A stretch of DNA of 64,000 nt from Roseibium porphyridii (GTDB lineage: Bacteria > Pseudomonadota > Alphaproteobacteria > Rhizobiales > Stappiaceae), in contig NZ_CP120863.1 of NCBI RefSeq assembly GCF_026191725.2, forward strand, positions 1,468,001 through 1,532,000. Direction: 5' to 3'. Below, in pieces: positions 8,486 through 15,481 of this stretch. The notes under the pieces were generated by a model, which saw only the letters and a list, made by a program, of their open reading frames with translations, was not told the DNA's origin and searched no databases. The first letter of the stretch is position 1, and each line of letters starts with the position of its first letter. The position numbers and the translations under genes were made by a program.

Positions 8486-9649
8486 ATGAAACTCTTTAAG
8501 GGCATGATGCTCGGCGCTGCTGCAGTTGCTACTGCTGCCACCGCTCAGGCTGCCGATCTTCCGGTTGCTCCGGAGCCGGTCGACTACGTTCGTATCTGTG
8601 ACGCATATGGCGCACGCTTCTACTACATCCCGGGCACAGAAACCTGCCTGCGTGTTGGTGGCCGTGTTCGTACCCAGTTCATCGTGAACAACGTTCTCGA
8701 TGATGGTGCATGGGGCACGCGCGATTCTGACGGTTACTCCTGGCGTACACAGGGTTACCTGTACCTCGACGCTCGTACCGCAACTGAGTTCGGTACTCTG
8801 CGTGCCTATGTTGAGCTGTCTCAGCGCGTAGACAACGATACTGAAACCTTCGACTTCGGTTCTACCTACATTCAGTGGGGCGGACTGACAGCTGGTTACC
8901 TCGCTTCGAACTTCGACATCTTCACCGGTCAGTCCTTCATTGGTGTTGTTGATCGTGACTGGTCCGATGAGACCATCAACCAGATCGCTTACACTGCAGC
9001 TTTCGGCAACGGATTCTCCGCTACGATCGCTCTTGAAGATCAGGCTGGCCGTCAGGTTGGCGATTATGGCGGCACCCGCATGCCGGACGTCGTTGCTGCT
9101 CTCGCAGTTTCCCAGGGCTGGGGTTCTGCACAGCTTTCCGGTGCTCTGCACCAGGTCTACCCGAGCACAGCTGCTGCTCACCAGACTGGCGGAACCAACA
9201 ACGGTGCTGACGATGAGCTCGGTTGGGCAATCGGCGGTGGCGTCGTGTTCAACCTGCCGATGATCAACTCCGGTTCGAACATCTACTTCCAGGGTTTCTA
9301 TGCTGACGGCGCTCTGTCCTACATCGGTGCAGGCAGCACTGAAGGTGGCGTGACCGTGTCTGACTTCGGTGCGACCGGCGGTACTTCCGAAGGTTACTCC
9401 CTGTCAGCTGGTGCATACGTCCAGGCAACTTCCACTATCGGTCTTGCACTCGACGGTTCTTACATGGACGTCGACCAGGCTAACGGCTTCACCGACTTCT
9501 CCCGTTGGGCGATCGATGGTTCCGTACAGTGGGAGCCGGTCTCTGGCTTCATCCTGGGTGCTGATGTTGGTTATGCCAATGTTGATCCGGACGCAGGTTC
9601 CGATGTTGACGAACTCCTCTTCGGTGTTCGCCTGCAGCGGACGTTCTGA
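8486..9649 (+). CDS. Outer-membrane porin of the Rhizobiales Omp2b family (Porin_2)
   Basis: Starts at ATG 8486 after GGAGA; 387 residues. Residues 1-22 are a signal peptide ending in AQA. The mature N-terminus (ADLPVAPEPVDYVRICDAYG) and the two Cys flanking GARFYYIPGTET are hallmarks of Porin_2, as is the C-terminal Phe of the final beta-strand (LLFGVRLQRTF), which the BAM machinery recognises. It forms a 16-stranded trimeric pore in the outer membrane for small hydrophilic solutes. Codon use is strongly biased to favoured codons, unlike neighbouring genes, which fits very high expression. It is a single-gene unit ended by a strong hairpin. Confidence 0.95.
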   Translation: MKLFKGMMLGAAAVATAATAQAADLPVAPEPVDYVRICDAYGARFYYIPGTETCLRVGGRVRTQFIVNNVLDDGAWGTRDSDGYSWRTQGYLYLDARTATEFGTLRAYVELSQRVDNDTETFDFGSTYIQWGGLTAGYLASNFDIFTGQSFIGVVDRDWSDETINQIAYTAAFGNGFSATIALEDQAGRQVGDYGGTRMPDVVAALAVSQGWGSAQLSGALHQVYPSTAAAHQTGGTNNGADDELGWAIGGGVVFNLPMINSGSNIYFQGFYADGALSYIGAGSTEGGVTVSDFGATGGTSEGYSLSAGAYVQATSTIGLALDGSYMDVDQANGFTDFSRWAIDGSVQWEPVSGFILGADVGYANVDPDAGSDVDELLFGVRLQRTF

Positions 9650-9706
9650 TTTGACGCGAGCTCACTGACAGCGGTCTTTGACCTCTATGACCTCTAGTCA
9701 GTCCTC

Positions 9707-9734
9707 GGCCCGGCAGGTTCCACCCTGCCGGGCC
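9707..9734 (+). terminator. Porin transcription terminator hairpin
   Basis: A perfect 11-bp G+C-rich stem (GGCCCGGCAGG at 9707-9717 with 9724-9734) and a 6-nt loop lie 57 bp after the porin stop. There is no clear T run, as is common for alphaproteobacterial terminators; it may also protect the 3' end of the abundant message. Confidence 0.75.
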
Positions 9735-9811
9735 GCCCCCATAGAACGGCCTTGTCACTTTGTGCTGAGAATTTGGGGAAAAGAATCTGCCGATATTACA
9801 ATTTGGGCAAA

Positions 9812-10372
9812 CTAAGCATCGACGCTGTTTTCGAGCAATTTTTTCAACGGCGAATAGGTATGGTGCAACTGCTCAAGGTCGACCACGTTTTTCTTCATTT
9901 GGTCGAATGAAAACCTGATAAAATTACAGAGTTCCGCGAAGCTGACCTGACCCAGTCGGGTCTTGTGCTCAAATGGGCTCAGCGTTTCCATGATTACATT
10001 GTTGTAAAGCTGGATAATTTTATTCTTCTTCTCGTTCTCAAAACTCTCAACCACCTGCAAAATCTCTTCGCGGTGGGGCACCTGCAGCATGATTTCGCAG
10101 GGTTTCAGAACAAGATATTTGAAAGCAACGTCCAGACGCTCTCCGACACTTTCCAGATCCGAGCATTCTGCAACAATTGAAGACGCCGAGACGCGTGCGC
10201 GATGCTCCAGTGCGCCGTAAATCAGATCTTCCTTGCCATCATAAGCATTGTAGAGAGATTGGCGGGCCACCCCGGCGGCGTTTGCGATTTCACTCATCGT
10301 TGTCTTCTTGACACCGTAGTGCGCAAACAGCTGCAAGGCGGTTTCTACAATTTTTATATCTCGTTCAATCAT
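9812..10372 (-). CDS. TetR-family transcriptional regulator
   Basis: I prefer the ATG at 10372 (186 residues, MIERDIKIVETAL), because TetR proteins begin a few residues before helix 1 and the upstream extension to 10438 runs through an inverted repeat; the longer form cannot be excluded. The N-terminal TetR_N helix-turn-helix is clear (VKKTTMSEIANAAGVARQSLYNAY). The C-terminal ligand domain is not recognisable. Its target is unknown: the nearest genes are the porin (convergent) and the small acidic protein. An inverted repeat upstream suggests autoregulation. Confidence 0.88.
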   Translation of the reverse strand: MIERDIKIVETALQLFAHYGVKKTTMSEIANAAGVARQSLYNAYDGKEDLIYGALEHRARVSASSIVAECSDLESVGERLDVAFKYLVLKPCEIMLQVPHREEILQVVESFENEKKNKIIQLYNNVIMETLSPFEHKTRLGQVSFAELCNFIRFSFDQMKKNVVDLEQLHHTYSPLKKLLENSVDA

Positions 10373-10380
10373 TTTTTCTT

Positions 10381-10400
10381 GATAAGGTTTATGACTTATC
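10381..10400. promoter_or_regulatory. Inverted repeat upstream of TetR gene, candidate autoregulatory operator
   Basis: GATAAG at 10381-10386 and CTTATC at 10395-10400 are perfect complements around 8 nt, directly before the preferred start codon of the TetR gene. TetR proteins usually bind such sites in their own promoter. Inferred from position only. Confidence 0.45.
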
Positions 10401-10820
10401 GTGTCAATTTGTCGCGAACTTTTACTATGCCACTCCATATAGTTTATGCTGGAAGTGTTAAAATTTTTAATTGAAACGGGACTTTTATTGTTGAATCACA
10501 AGTACTTTTTCAATTATCCCTGTTGCGGTGCAATAGCGTAAAATCGTGTGCGTTTTGTTGATACACTTTAAATTCAGAGTGGTCATGCTGTTGCCGCAAA
10601 TTCGTGAAGCAGCATTCCAACGCTTTATCGTGAGTGGTGATTCTCGATGGAGCGCCGCTATTGCACGCTTCGTGCCCTTGTACTTTGAGCGTTTTCCTGA
10701 AGCCAACTCAGGGCTGCGTTTTCATGCAAAGGGTGCTTTTCGATGCGGCCCGAAAATCCTGCGCTGCATAGGCGGCCGGCCGCCCTCAAACAGTTGAGGC
10801 CGACCGTTTCCTGTTCTCGA
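10401..10820. other. Intergenic region without a credible gene
   Basis: No open frame here has a ribosome site and coding character. At its right end lie a perfect 14-bp palindrome GGCGGCCGGCCGCC (10771-10784) and, touching it, a hairpin CCTCAA/TTGAGG (10784-10799). Placed 21 bp after the stop of the leftward small acidic gene, this pair is probably its transcription terminator. Confidence 0.5.
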
Positions 10821-11126
10821 TCAGAAAAGAAAGTCGTCGGTCGCTCCCGGGGAAAAGTCGTCGTCTCCCGTCAACGCGAAATCAAGAACCGCGTCTTCGC
10901 GATAAGTTACCTTGATCTCCTCATAGTTGAATGTAACAGTTTCTGTCGGAATGGTATCCTCCGATGAGCCCTTCTCTCCGGAAGCGAATTCGAAATTGTC
11001 GAATGAAGAAGAAGCGTCATCTTCATTTTCTCCTCCGATGTCTGAAGCAAAATTAAAATTATCGTCGAATTCAGGCTTTGTTTTATCCTTGAACTGTCTG
11101 ATAGAAACTTGAGAATATCTTGGCAT
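10821..11126 (-). CDS. Small acidic protein of unknown function
   Basis: Encodes 101 residues from an ATG with a good ribosome site (AGAAGGAT, 8 nt upstream), so it is probably expressed. I do not recognise the family. It is strongly acidic (25 Asp/Glu against 8 Lys/Arg), without Cys or Trp, signal peptide or membrane segment. A short imperfect repeat is present: FDDNFNFASD at residues 20-29 and FDNFEFASG at 42-50. The C-terminus ends DDFLF, an acidic residue followed by hydrophobics, reminiscent of type I secretion tails, though no RTX repeats or exporter genes are nearby. It stands alone between TetR and AraC regulators and is likely disordered. Confidence 0.65.
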   Translation of the reverse strand: MPRYSQVSIRQFKDKTKPEFDDNFNFASDIGGENEDDASSSFDNFEFASGEKGSSEDTIPTETVTFNYEEIKVTYREDAVLDFALTGDDDFSPGATDDFLF

Positions 11127-11530
11127 TTGTAAAATCCTTCTAAAGTATCAAATCTTCCCTAGGGTTTAATATTCAGATATTTGTTTTTTTATTTCTGTGA
11201 CTACAGTCACGGAAACGCGTTTTGGGACTGAACCGTGCATGGTCAGCCTGATCCATTTCCGATTGAGCGCTAGAACAAATAGGGAGTGCAACTCCCCTGC
11301 ATGCTGGCGCGGATTGACCCACATTGGCGAGAATTGTCCGGCATTTGGCAGAAATGGTCCTGTAAAACCGAACTTCATGCATTCATGTTTATCTCAACAG
11401 TCATTGACCAGTGAGTTGAGATGAAACGCCTTTTTCCAAAAGACAGCAGGTTTGAAGAGTTCAATGCAGTTCAACGACATTCTGGACTGCGTCGCACTTT
11501 GCCCTGGACAAGGTCTGCGGAGGCTCAATC
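11127..11530. other. Intergenic region with an inverted repeat upstream of the AraC gene
   Basis: No gene is visible. A weak hairpin GTGAC/GTCAC lies at 11197-11210. A longer inverted repeat, ATCTCAAC at 11391-11398 and GTTGAGAT at 11415-11422 (16-nt spacer), sits about 110 bp before the AraC start and is a plausible operator. The region should carry the promoters of both divergent neighbours. Confidence 0.5.
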
Positions 11531-12547
11531 ATGACGACCGTGAGCAATGGAACGGTCATGACCGTTGTCGCTTCGGCACTCTCGCGCGCGTTGACGATTT
11601 CTGAAGTTCAGGATGCCGCGGGTATCTCATGCAACATATTGATGAACCCAATTGCCCGTCCTCCGGAAGATGTCACGCCAAGAATAATGTTGCTGCTTGG
11701 CGAGCGCTTTCCAAATGAACCGATTACCCTCGATATTGCGCGGGCCGCTCCATTCTCGTTTTTTGGAGGATTGGCAGAGGGGGCCCGGTTTGCTGATGAT
11801 CTTCGCACGGCCATAAAACTTCTGACAAAGAACTGCTCTGTCATTTCGGATCAATTGGAGCTGGCATTCCAAGAAAATTCTTCGGAAGCAAAAATAGTAT
11901 CCAGTCATCCCATGAACCACATCGACAATGGCCGTTCAGCAGAAATAGGCTCTGCGTCGATTGCACGCCTTTTTTCAGAGTTTCTTGGACTATCTGACTG
12001 CTTCAAGCGCATAACTTTTTCGCACGAACCCAATTGCGATGTGCAGCATTATGTCGACTACTTCGGTGTCCCAGTTGACTTCAATGCCAGCGAAATAAGC
12101 CTCATCTTGAAGCCGGAGAAGCTCGATGAGCCGATCAAGCAGGCAAATGTTGAACTTTTCAACTACGTGCAGACCCACCTCTCGGGCGTGAAGAAGCAAA
12201 TTGAAGCTGCGAAAGAGCCAAAGGAACTCAAAGCGCTCAGAAACGCTGCTGCGGAAAACGCCCGGGCTGGCTTGTTCAGTGCCGTCAGCGTTGCCGCCGC
12301 CGCCAACATGAGTGTACGGACAGCGCAAAGGATCGCGGCAGAAAACGGCACGACAGTCCAAGGCTTGATCGACAAGATCCGTGAACACAGAGCGATGGAG
12401 CTCTTGCGCGATAACCGCAATGACATCGGTTCAATTGCGTTTCTGCTCGGGTATTCAGATGAACGAGCCTTTCGAAGAGCATTTCAAAGATGGACCGGAC
12501 AGACGCCTTCCGATTTTCGCAAGCAGCTCAACAAGGCGATTGAGTAA
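11531..12547 (+). CDS. AraC-family transcriptional regulator (Arabinose_bd sensor type)
   Basis: Encodes 338 residues; the ATG follows GGAGG by 7 nt. The C-terminal third has the two AraC helix-turn-helix units: the first around SVAAAANMSVRTAQRIAAEN and the second with the signature IGSIAFLLGYSDERAFRRAF followed by RWTGQTPSDFR. The N-terminal about 200 residues fit the Arabinose_bd domain of OruR/ArgR-type activators rather than a cupin. Downstream come a DUF1772 protein, an EF-hand protein and a flavocytochrome on the same strand, the likeliest targets. The second helix-turn-helix is well conserved, the first less so. Confidence 0.88.
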   Translation: MTTVSNGTVMTVVASALSRALTISEVQDAAGISCNILMNPIARPPEDVTPRIMLLLGERFPNEPITLDIARAAPFSFFGGLAEGARFADDLRTAIKLLTKNCSVISDQLELAFQENSSEAKIVSSHPMNHIDNGRSAEIGSASIARLFSEFLGLSDCFKRITFSHEPNCDVQHYVDYFGVPVDFNASEISLILKPEKLDEPIKQANVELFNYVQTHLSGVKKQIEAAKEPKELKALRNAAAENARAGLFSAVSVAAAANMSVRTAQRIAAENGTTVQGLIDKIREHRAMELLRDNRNDIGSIAFLLGYSDERAFRRAFQRWTGQTPSDFRKQLNKAIE

Positions 12548-12694
12548 GCCGAAATAGGTTGGAGGATCAGACCTCACGGTCTGATCTGAACAGCGGCAGT
12601 TACCAACAATCGAGCGAAGCCTAACCGATGCGCTGCACCGGGTGAGCCATTGCGTCCTGTTTTCAGTTCGAGACGCGGGAGAGGGAGAAGCACA

Positions 12695-13180
12695 TTGAAG
12701 GCGCTTTTACAGTTTGCGGCCGTCTTGCTCGGTCTTTTGGCGGGTGGCTCACTCCTGATTGCTACCGGTCTTGTGCCGTACTGGCGAAGTCTGGATCCGG
12801 CGGAGTTCGCGCAAGTATTTAGCGCAAACCTGCTTCCCGTGGGCGGCACCATGGCTGTTCTTACCGTTCTGGGGACAGGCTCCGTGATGACTGTTGCCGC
12901 GATTTCAATCTGGAAGAAGCAACCGACCAGATTCTGGTTGGCTGCAGCTGCCGCGGCCACCCTCCTGATGGTCGCCACCTTGCCGGCTTATTTCGGCACG
13001 GCCAACCCGCTGCTGGCAGGCGGAACACTGGGGGCGGACGCGAGCACTGCTGAGTTAGCAACCTGGCAACAAATGCATTGGTTCCGGACCGTCATGGGAA
13101 TTCTCGGTTTCTACTGCGCGGTGCGCGCCGGATACGTCTCTGAAAAACCAACTGGATTCATCACGCCAAGTGGTCTGTGA
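12695..13180 (+). CDS. DUF1772 (anthrone oxygenase-like) membrane protein
   Basis: I chose the TTG start at 12695 because GGGAG lies 7 nt upstream; an in-frame ATG at 12650 would add 15 basic residues (176 instead of 161). The protein has four predicted membrane helices with a central polar loop (RSLDPAEFAQVF), the layout of the DUF1772/anthrone oxygenase family, whose bacterial members have no settled function. Its last 4 bp are close to the following EF-hand gene (26-bp gap to the preferred start), so the two are probably co-transcribed with the flavocytochrome. Confidence 0.7.
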   Translation: MKALLQFAAVLLGLLAGGSLLIATGLVPYWRSLDPAEFAQVFSANLLPVGGTMAVLTVLGTGSVMTVAAISIWKKQPTRFWLAAAAAATLLMVATLPAYFGTANPLLAGGTLGADASTAELATWQQMHWFRTVMGILGFYCAVRAGYVSEKPTGFITPSGL

Positions 13181-13206
13181 CCACATCAACCCTGGAGGAA
13201 CCTCAA

Positions 13207-13701
13207 ATGAAAAGGTCAATTCTAACCATCGCATGTTTTTCCTGCTTGGCGCTTGTGCCGCCAACCGCAGCTGCCGACAATGATTGGAAAGAGCTTTCCG
13301 GTCTGGCCTTTCAATCCATCGACAAGGATGGCGATGGCAAGGTGACACCCAGCGAGTATTCGAGCTTTGGCGACGATGTTTTTTCCTCCATGGACTATGA
13401 CAGTTCCAAGGCTCTGACGCTCGACGAATTCTACAACTGGGGCTTTGGCATGCATAACGCGGCCGAAGACGCTGGCCAAAGCGAAGCCTTCAAAACAGCT
13501 ATGCGTGTGGTCTTTGCGCTTTGGGATCGGAATGCGGACAGTCAGGTAACCGCAGCTGAGTATGACGAGTCCCTCGAATTTGATTTCCTGCGCGCCGATC
13601 TGGATCAAGACAAGACGCTGAGCGAGCCGGAGTATCTTTCAGGGTTCTCTGTTGTCGTGGCAGCCAAAGCTGCCATTCACCCTCAGGCCACGAACAACTA
13701 A
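13207..13701 (+). CDS. Exported protein with four EF-hand motifs
   Basis: Starts at ATG 13207 behind GGAGG; 164 residues. Residues 1-23 are a signal peptide (ending TAAA), so the protein should be periplasmic. Four canonical 12-residue calcium loops are readable: D39-E50 (DKDGDGKVTPSE), D63-E74, D107-E118 (with Asn at loop position 3) and D131-E142, each with acidic residues at positions 1 and 12. They form two pairs, as in calmodulin-like folds. It lies between the DUF1772 gene and the flavocytochrome gene (21-bp gap), suggesting a calcium-sensing or calcium-buffering partner for one of them. Confidence 0.85.
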   Translation: MKRSILTIACFSCLALVPPTAAADNDWKELSGLAFQSIDKDGDGKVTPSEYSSFGDDVFSSMDYDSSKALTLDEFYNWGFGMHNAAEDAGQSEAFKTAMRVVFALWDRNADSQVTAAEYDESLEFDFLRADLDQDKTLSEPEYLSGFSVVVAAKAAIHPQATNN

Positions 13702-13722
13702 ACCCGGAAAGGAGGCAAGGTC

Positions 13723-14985
13723 ATGCTGCGTCTGCAAGGCATTAATGCCATCATCGCTCTGGTTGGAGTTTTCGCTGTGTTGCATCTCTCCTTCGCGCCC
13801 GAGCAGCACTCCCTTCGAACCACCTTGTCGACACTTCTGGGAGGCATCGGTTTTCTGCTGATGACCTGTTCGGTGGTGCTGGCGACGCGGCTGGAAGTCT
13901 TCGAGGAAATGTTCGGTGGACTGGATAGAATGTATCAGGTTCATCGTGTGGCAGGCACATTCACCGCAGTTTTTGCCCTTGTGCACTTCTTCAGTATTCC
14001 CAAGGAGCTTCCGGCAGGAGTTGACCCGATCCTCAGCTCAACATTCCCGTCAGCGCAGATCGGCATGGCGTCGATGGTTCTGCTGGTGATCGGGCTCTTT
14101 GTCGCTCTCAATCGCAAGATCAGTTATTCCCGCTGGCGGAATCCACACAAGGTCATGGCTTTGGTCTATATCCTGGTAATCGGCCACTTCATGAACGCAC
14201 CCGGGATCTTCTACGAGCGATTTAGTGCTTCGGGCATCGTTCTGATTTTGGCAGCCTTGATTGGCACGATCGCGCTCATCTACACCATGTTCGGCATGAA
14301 CAAGCGCACCGCCATGCGTTTCACAATAGAAACCGTAAACTCTTTGGAACGCGCCACTGAAGTCGTTCTGAAGCCTGTTGGCGACATGTTGAAGTTTAAA
14401 CCGGGCCAGTTTGCGTTTGTGGAGATACAGGGCAAAGGTTGGTCGGAGCCTCATCCATTCACAATCTCAAGTGCGCCGAACGAACGTCGTCTGCGTTTCA
14501 CCATGAAAGTGCTTGGCGACTGGACGCGTAAAGTTCGCGAAGAACTGCAGCCGGGACGGGAAGTCATCGTTCGGGGTCCTTATGGACGCTTCGATGCCTC
14601 AAAGACTGAGTGCAAGAAGCAGGTCTGGATCGCCGGAGGTATAGGGCTCACACCGTTCCTTTCAAAGCTGCGGGCAATGAGTGCCGATGACGATCGGGAA
14701 ATCAATTTCGCTTATGCAGCTCGCAACAGGGAAGAAGCGATATTTCTCGAGGAGCTCGAAGCCGTCGCAGCAGACCGAAGCAACCTTACGCTTTATCCTC
14801 TGTTTTCCGATGAAGGTGACTTTGCGCGTGTCGATGCAGCGAAGGAACGGCTGCCGGACGAACTCACGGAGTATGAGTATTTTATCTGCGGGCCGAAACC
14901 AATGGTCGATGGATTGATGAAAGACCTCAAAAAAGAAGGCGTGAAGCGCAAGGCCATCCACGTCGAGGCTTTTGAATTCAGATGA
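13723..14985 (+). CDS. Ferric reductase/NADPH-oxidase-like flavocytochrome
   Basis: Encodes 420 residues with the full FRD-FAD-NAD(P) order. The N-terminal part (residues 1-200) has about six membrane helices with two His pairs, H74/H88 and H142/H155, spaced 14 and 13 apart as for two stacked b-type hemes in NOX and ferric reductases. The C-terminal part has the FAD motif HPFTISSAP, the nucleotide motif AGGIGLTPFLS and the terminal CGPKPM, followed by an aromatic-rich end (EAFEFR). It would pass electrons from cytoplasmic NAD(P)H across the inner membrane to a periplasmic acceptor (Fe(III), oxygen or a partner protein). Preceded by GGAGG and followed by a strong terminator hairpin. Confidence 0.88.
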   Translation: MLRLQGINAIIALVGVFAVLHLSFAPEQHSLRTTLSTLLGGIGFLLMTCSVVLATRLEVFEEMFGGLDRMYQVHRVAGTFTAVFALVHFFSIPKELPAGVDPILSSTFPSAQIGMASMVLLVIGLFVALNRKISYSRWRNPHKVMALVYILVIGHFMNAPGIFYERFSASGIVLILAALIGTIALIYTMFGMNKRTAMRFTIETVNSLERATEVVLKPVGDMLKFKPGQFAFVEIQGKGWSEPHPFTISSAPNERRLRFTMKVLGDWTRKVREELQPGREVIVRGPYGRFDASKTECKKQVWIAGGIGLTPFLSKLRAMSADDDREINFAYAARNREEAIFLEELEAVAADRSNLTLYPLFSDEGDFARVDAAKERLPDELTEYEYFICGPKPMVDGLMKDLKKEGVKRKAIHVEAFEFR

Positions 14986-15072
14986 CAATAGAGCGGTCAT
15001 TGAAAAGTTCTCGGCCAATGGCTGCATTGGTTTAATCTCATTAGCTTGTCTTGATCGCAAGGATGATCAGCT

Positions 15073-15108
15073 TTCGGGCTTTGGCATTGAAGCGCCAAAG
15101 CCCGAAAT
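15073..15108 (+). terminator. Terminator hairpin after the flavocytochrome gene
   Basis: A perfect 14-bp stem (TTTCGGGCTTTGGC at 15073-15086 with 15095-15108) and an 8-nt loop lie 87 bp after the stop. There is no long T run after the stem. It separates this gene set from the glg operon. Confidence 0.75.
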
Positions 15109-15481
15109 GTCTGTGCCTCGCTGTTATTAATTCACCTTGGTATGGCGACCAATGCGTCCCCGGGTGTCAGGTTCACCCTGTTGTGTCATAGGAACATTGG
15201 ATTGGGCTAAGACCGTTTGTGCCCTCTGGAAGAGCACCCACTGAACGAACGAGACTGCTTTTTCTGTGGGCGCGGTTGCTGTTCGCCATTGGCTGAACCG
15301 CGCCGGATCAATCGATTGAAATAATTATATGTGAAGAAAATGTGTGCAACGCGCACGAGCGATTACTATGCTCGGCAGGTCGATGGAAAAAGGAAAGGGG
15401 CTTCGATAAGGTCGCGGCTGATGGCGGCGTCTTGAAAGACGCAAAAAGCAAGAGATCTGGGAACGTCCAAAAGGCCGGAAC
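15109..15481 (+). promoter_or_regulatory. Leader/promoter region of the glycogen operon
   Basis: No gene is visible in these 373 bp. The region holds a 9-bp perfect inverted repeat, GGCGCGGTT (15269-15277) with AACCGCGCC (15296-15304), then a 12-bp perfect palindrome TCAATCGATTGA (15308-15319) and an A+T-rich stretch. glgP starts 162 bp further on. The first could be an RNA leader hairpin and the second a protein-binding site; both roles are inferred. Confidence 0.5.

Noticed and set aside
8348..9181. Long open frame of 277 codons antisense to the porin gene
   Set aside because: It follows from the biased codon use of the porin, is rich in Cys and Ser without any domain, and has no ribosome site.
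10771..10784. GGCGGCCGGCCGCC palindrome as a recombination or attachment site
   Set aside because: No integrase, repeats or mobile genes nearby; together with the adjacent stem it fits a transcription end.
10546..10797. Possible small rightward gene between the TetR and acidic-protein genes
   Set aside because: No ribosome site, composition not like coding sequence, and its end falls in a palindromic terminator-like region.
11166..11424. Overlapping short open frames before the AraC gene
   Set aside because: No ribosome site or conserved pattern on either strand; the inverted repeat at 11391-11422 points to a regulatory region.
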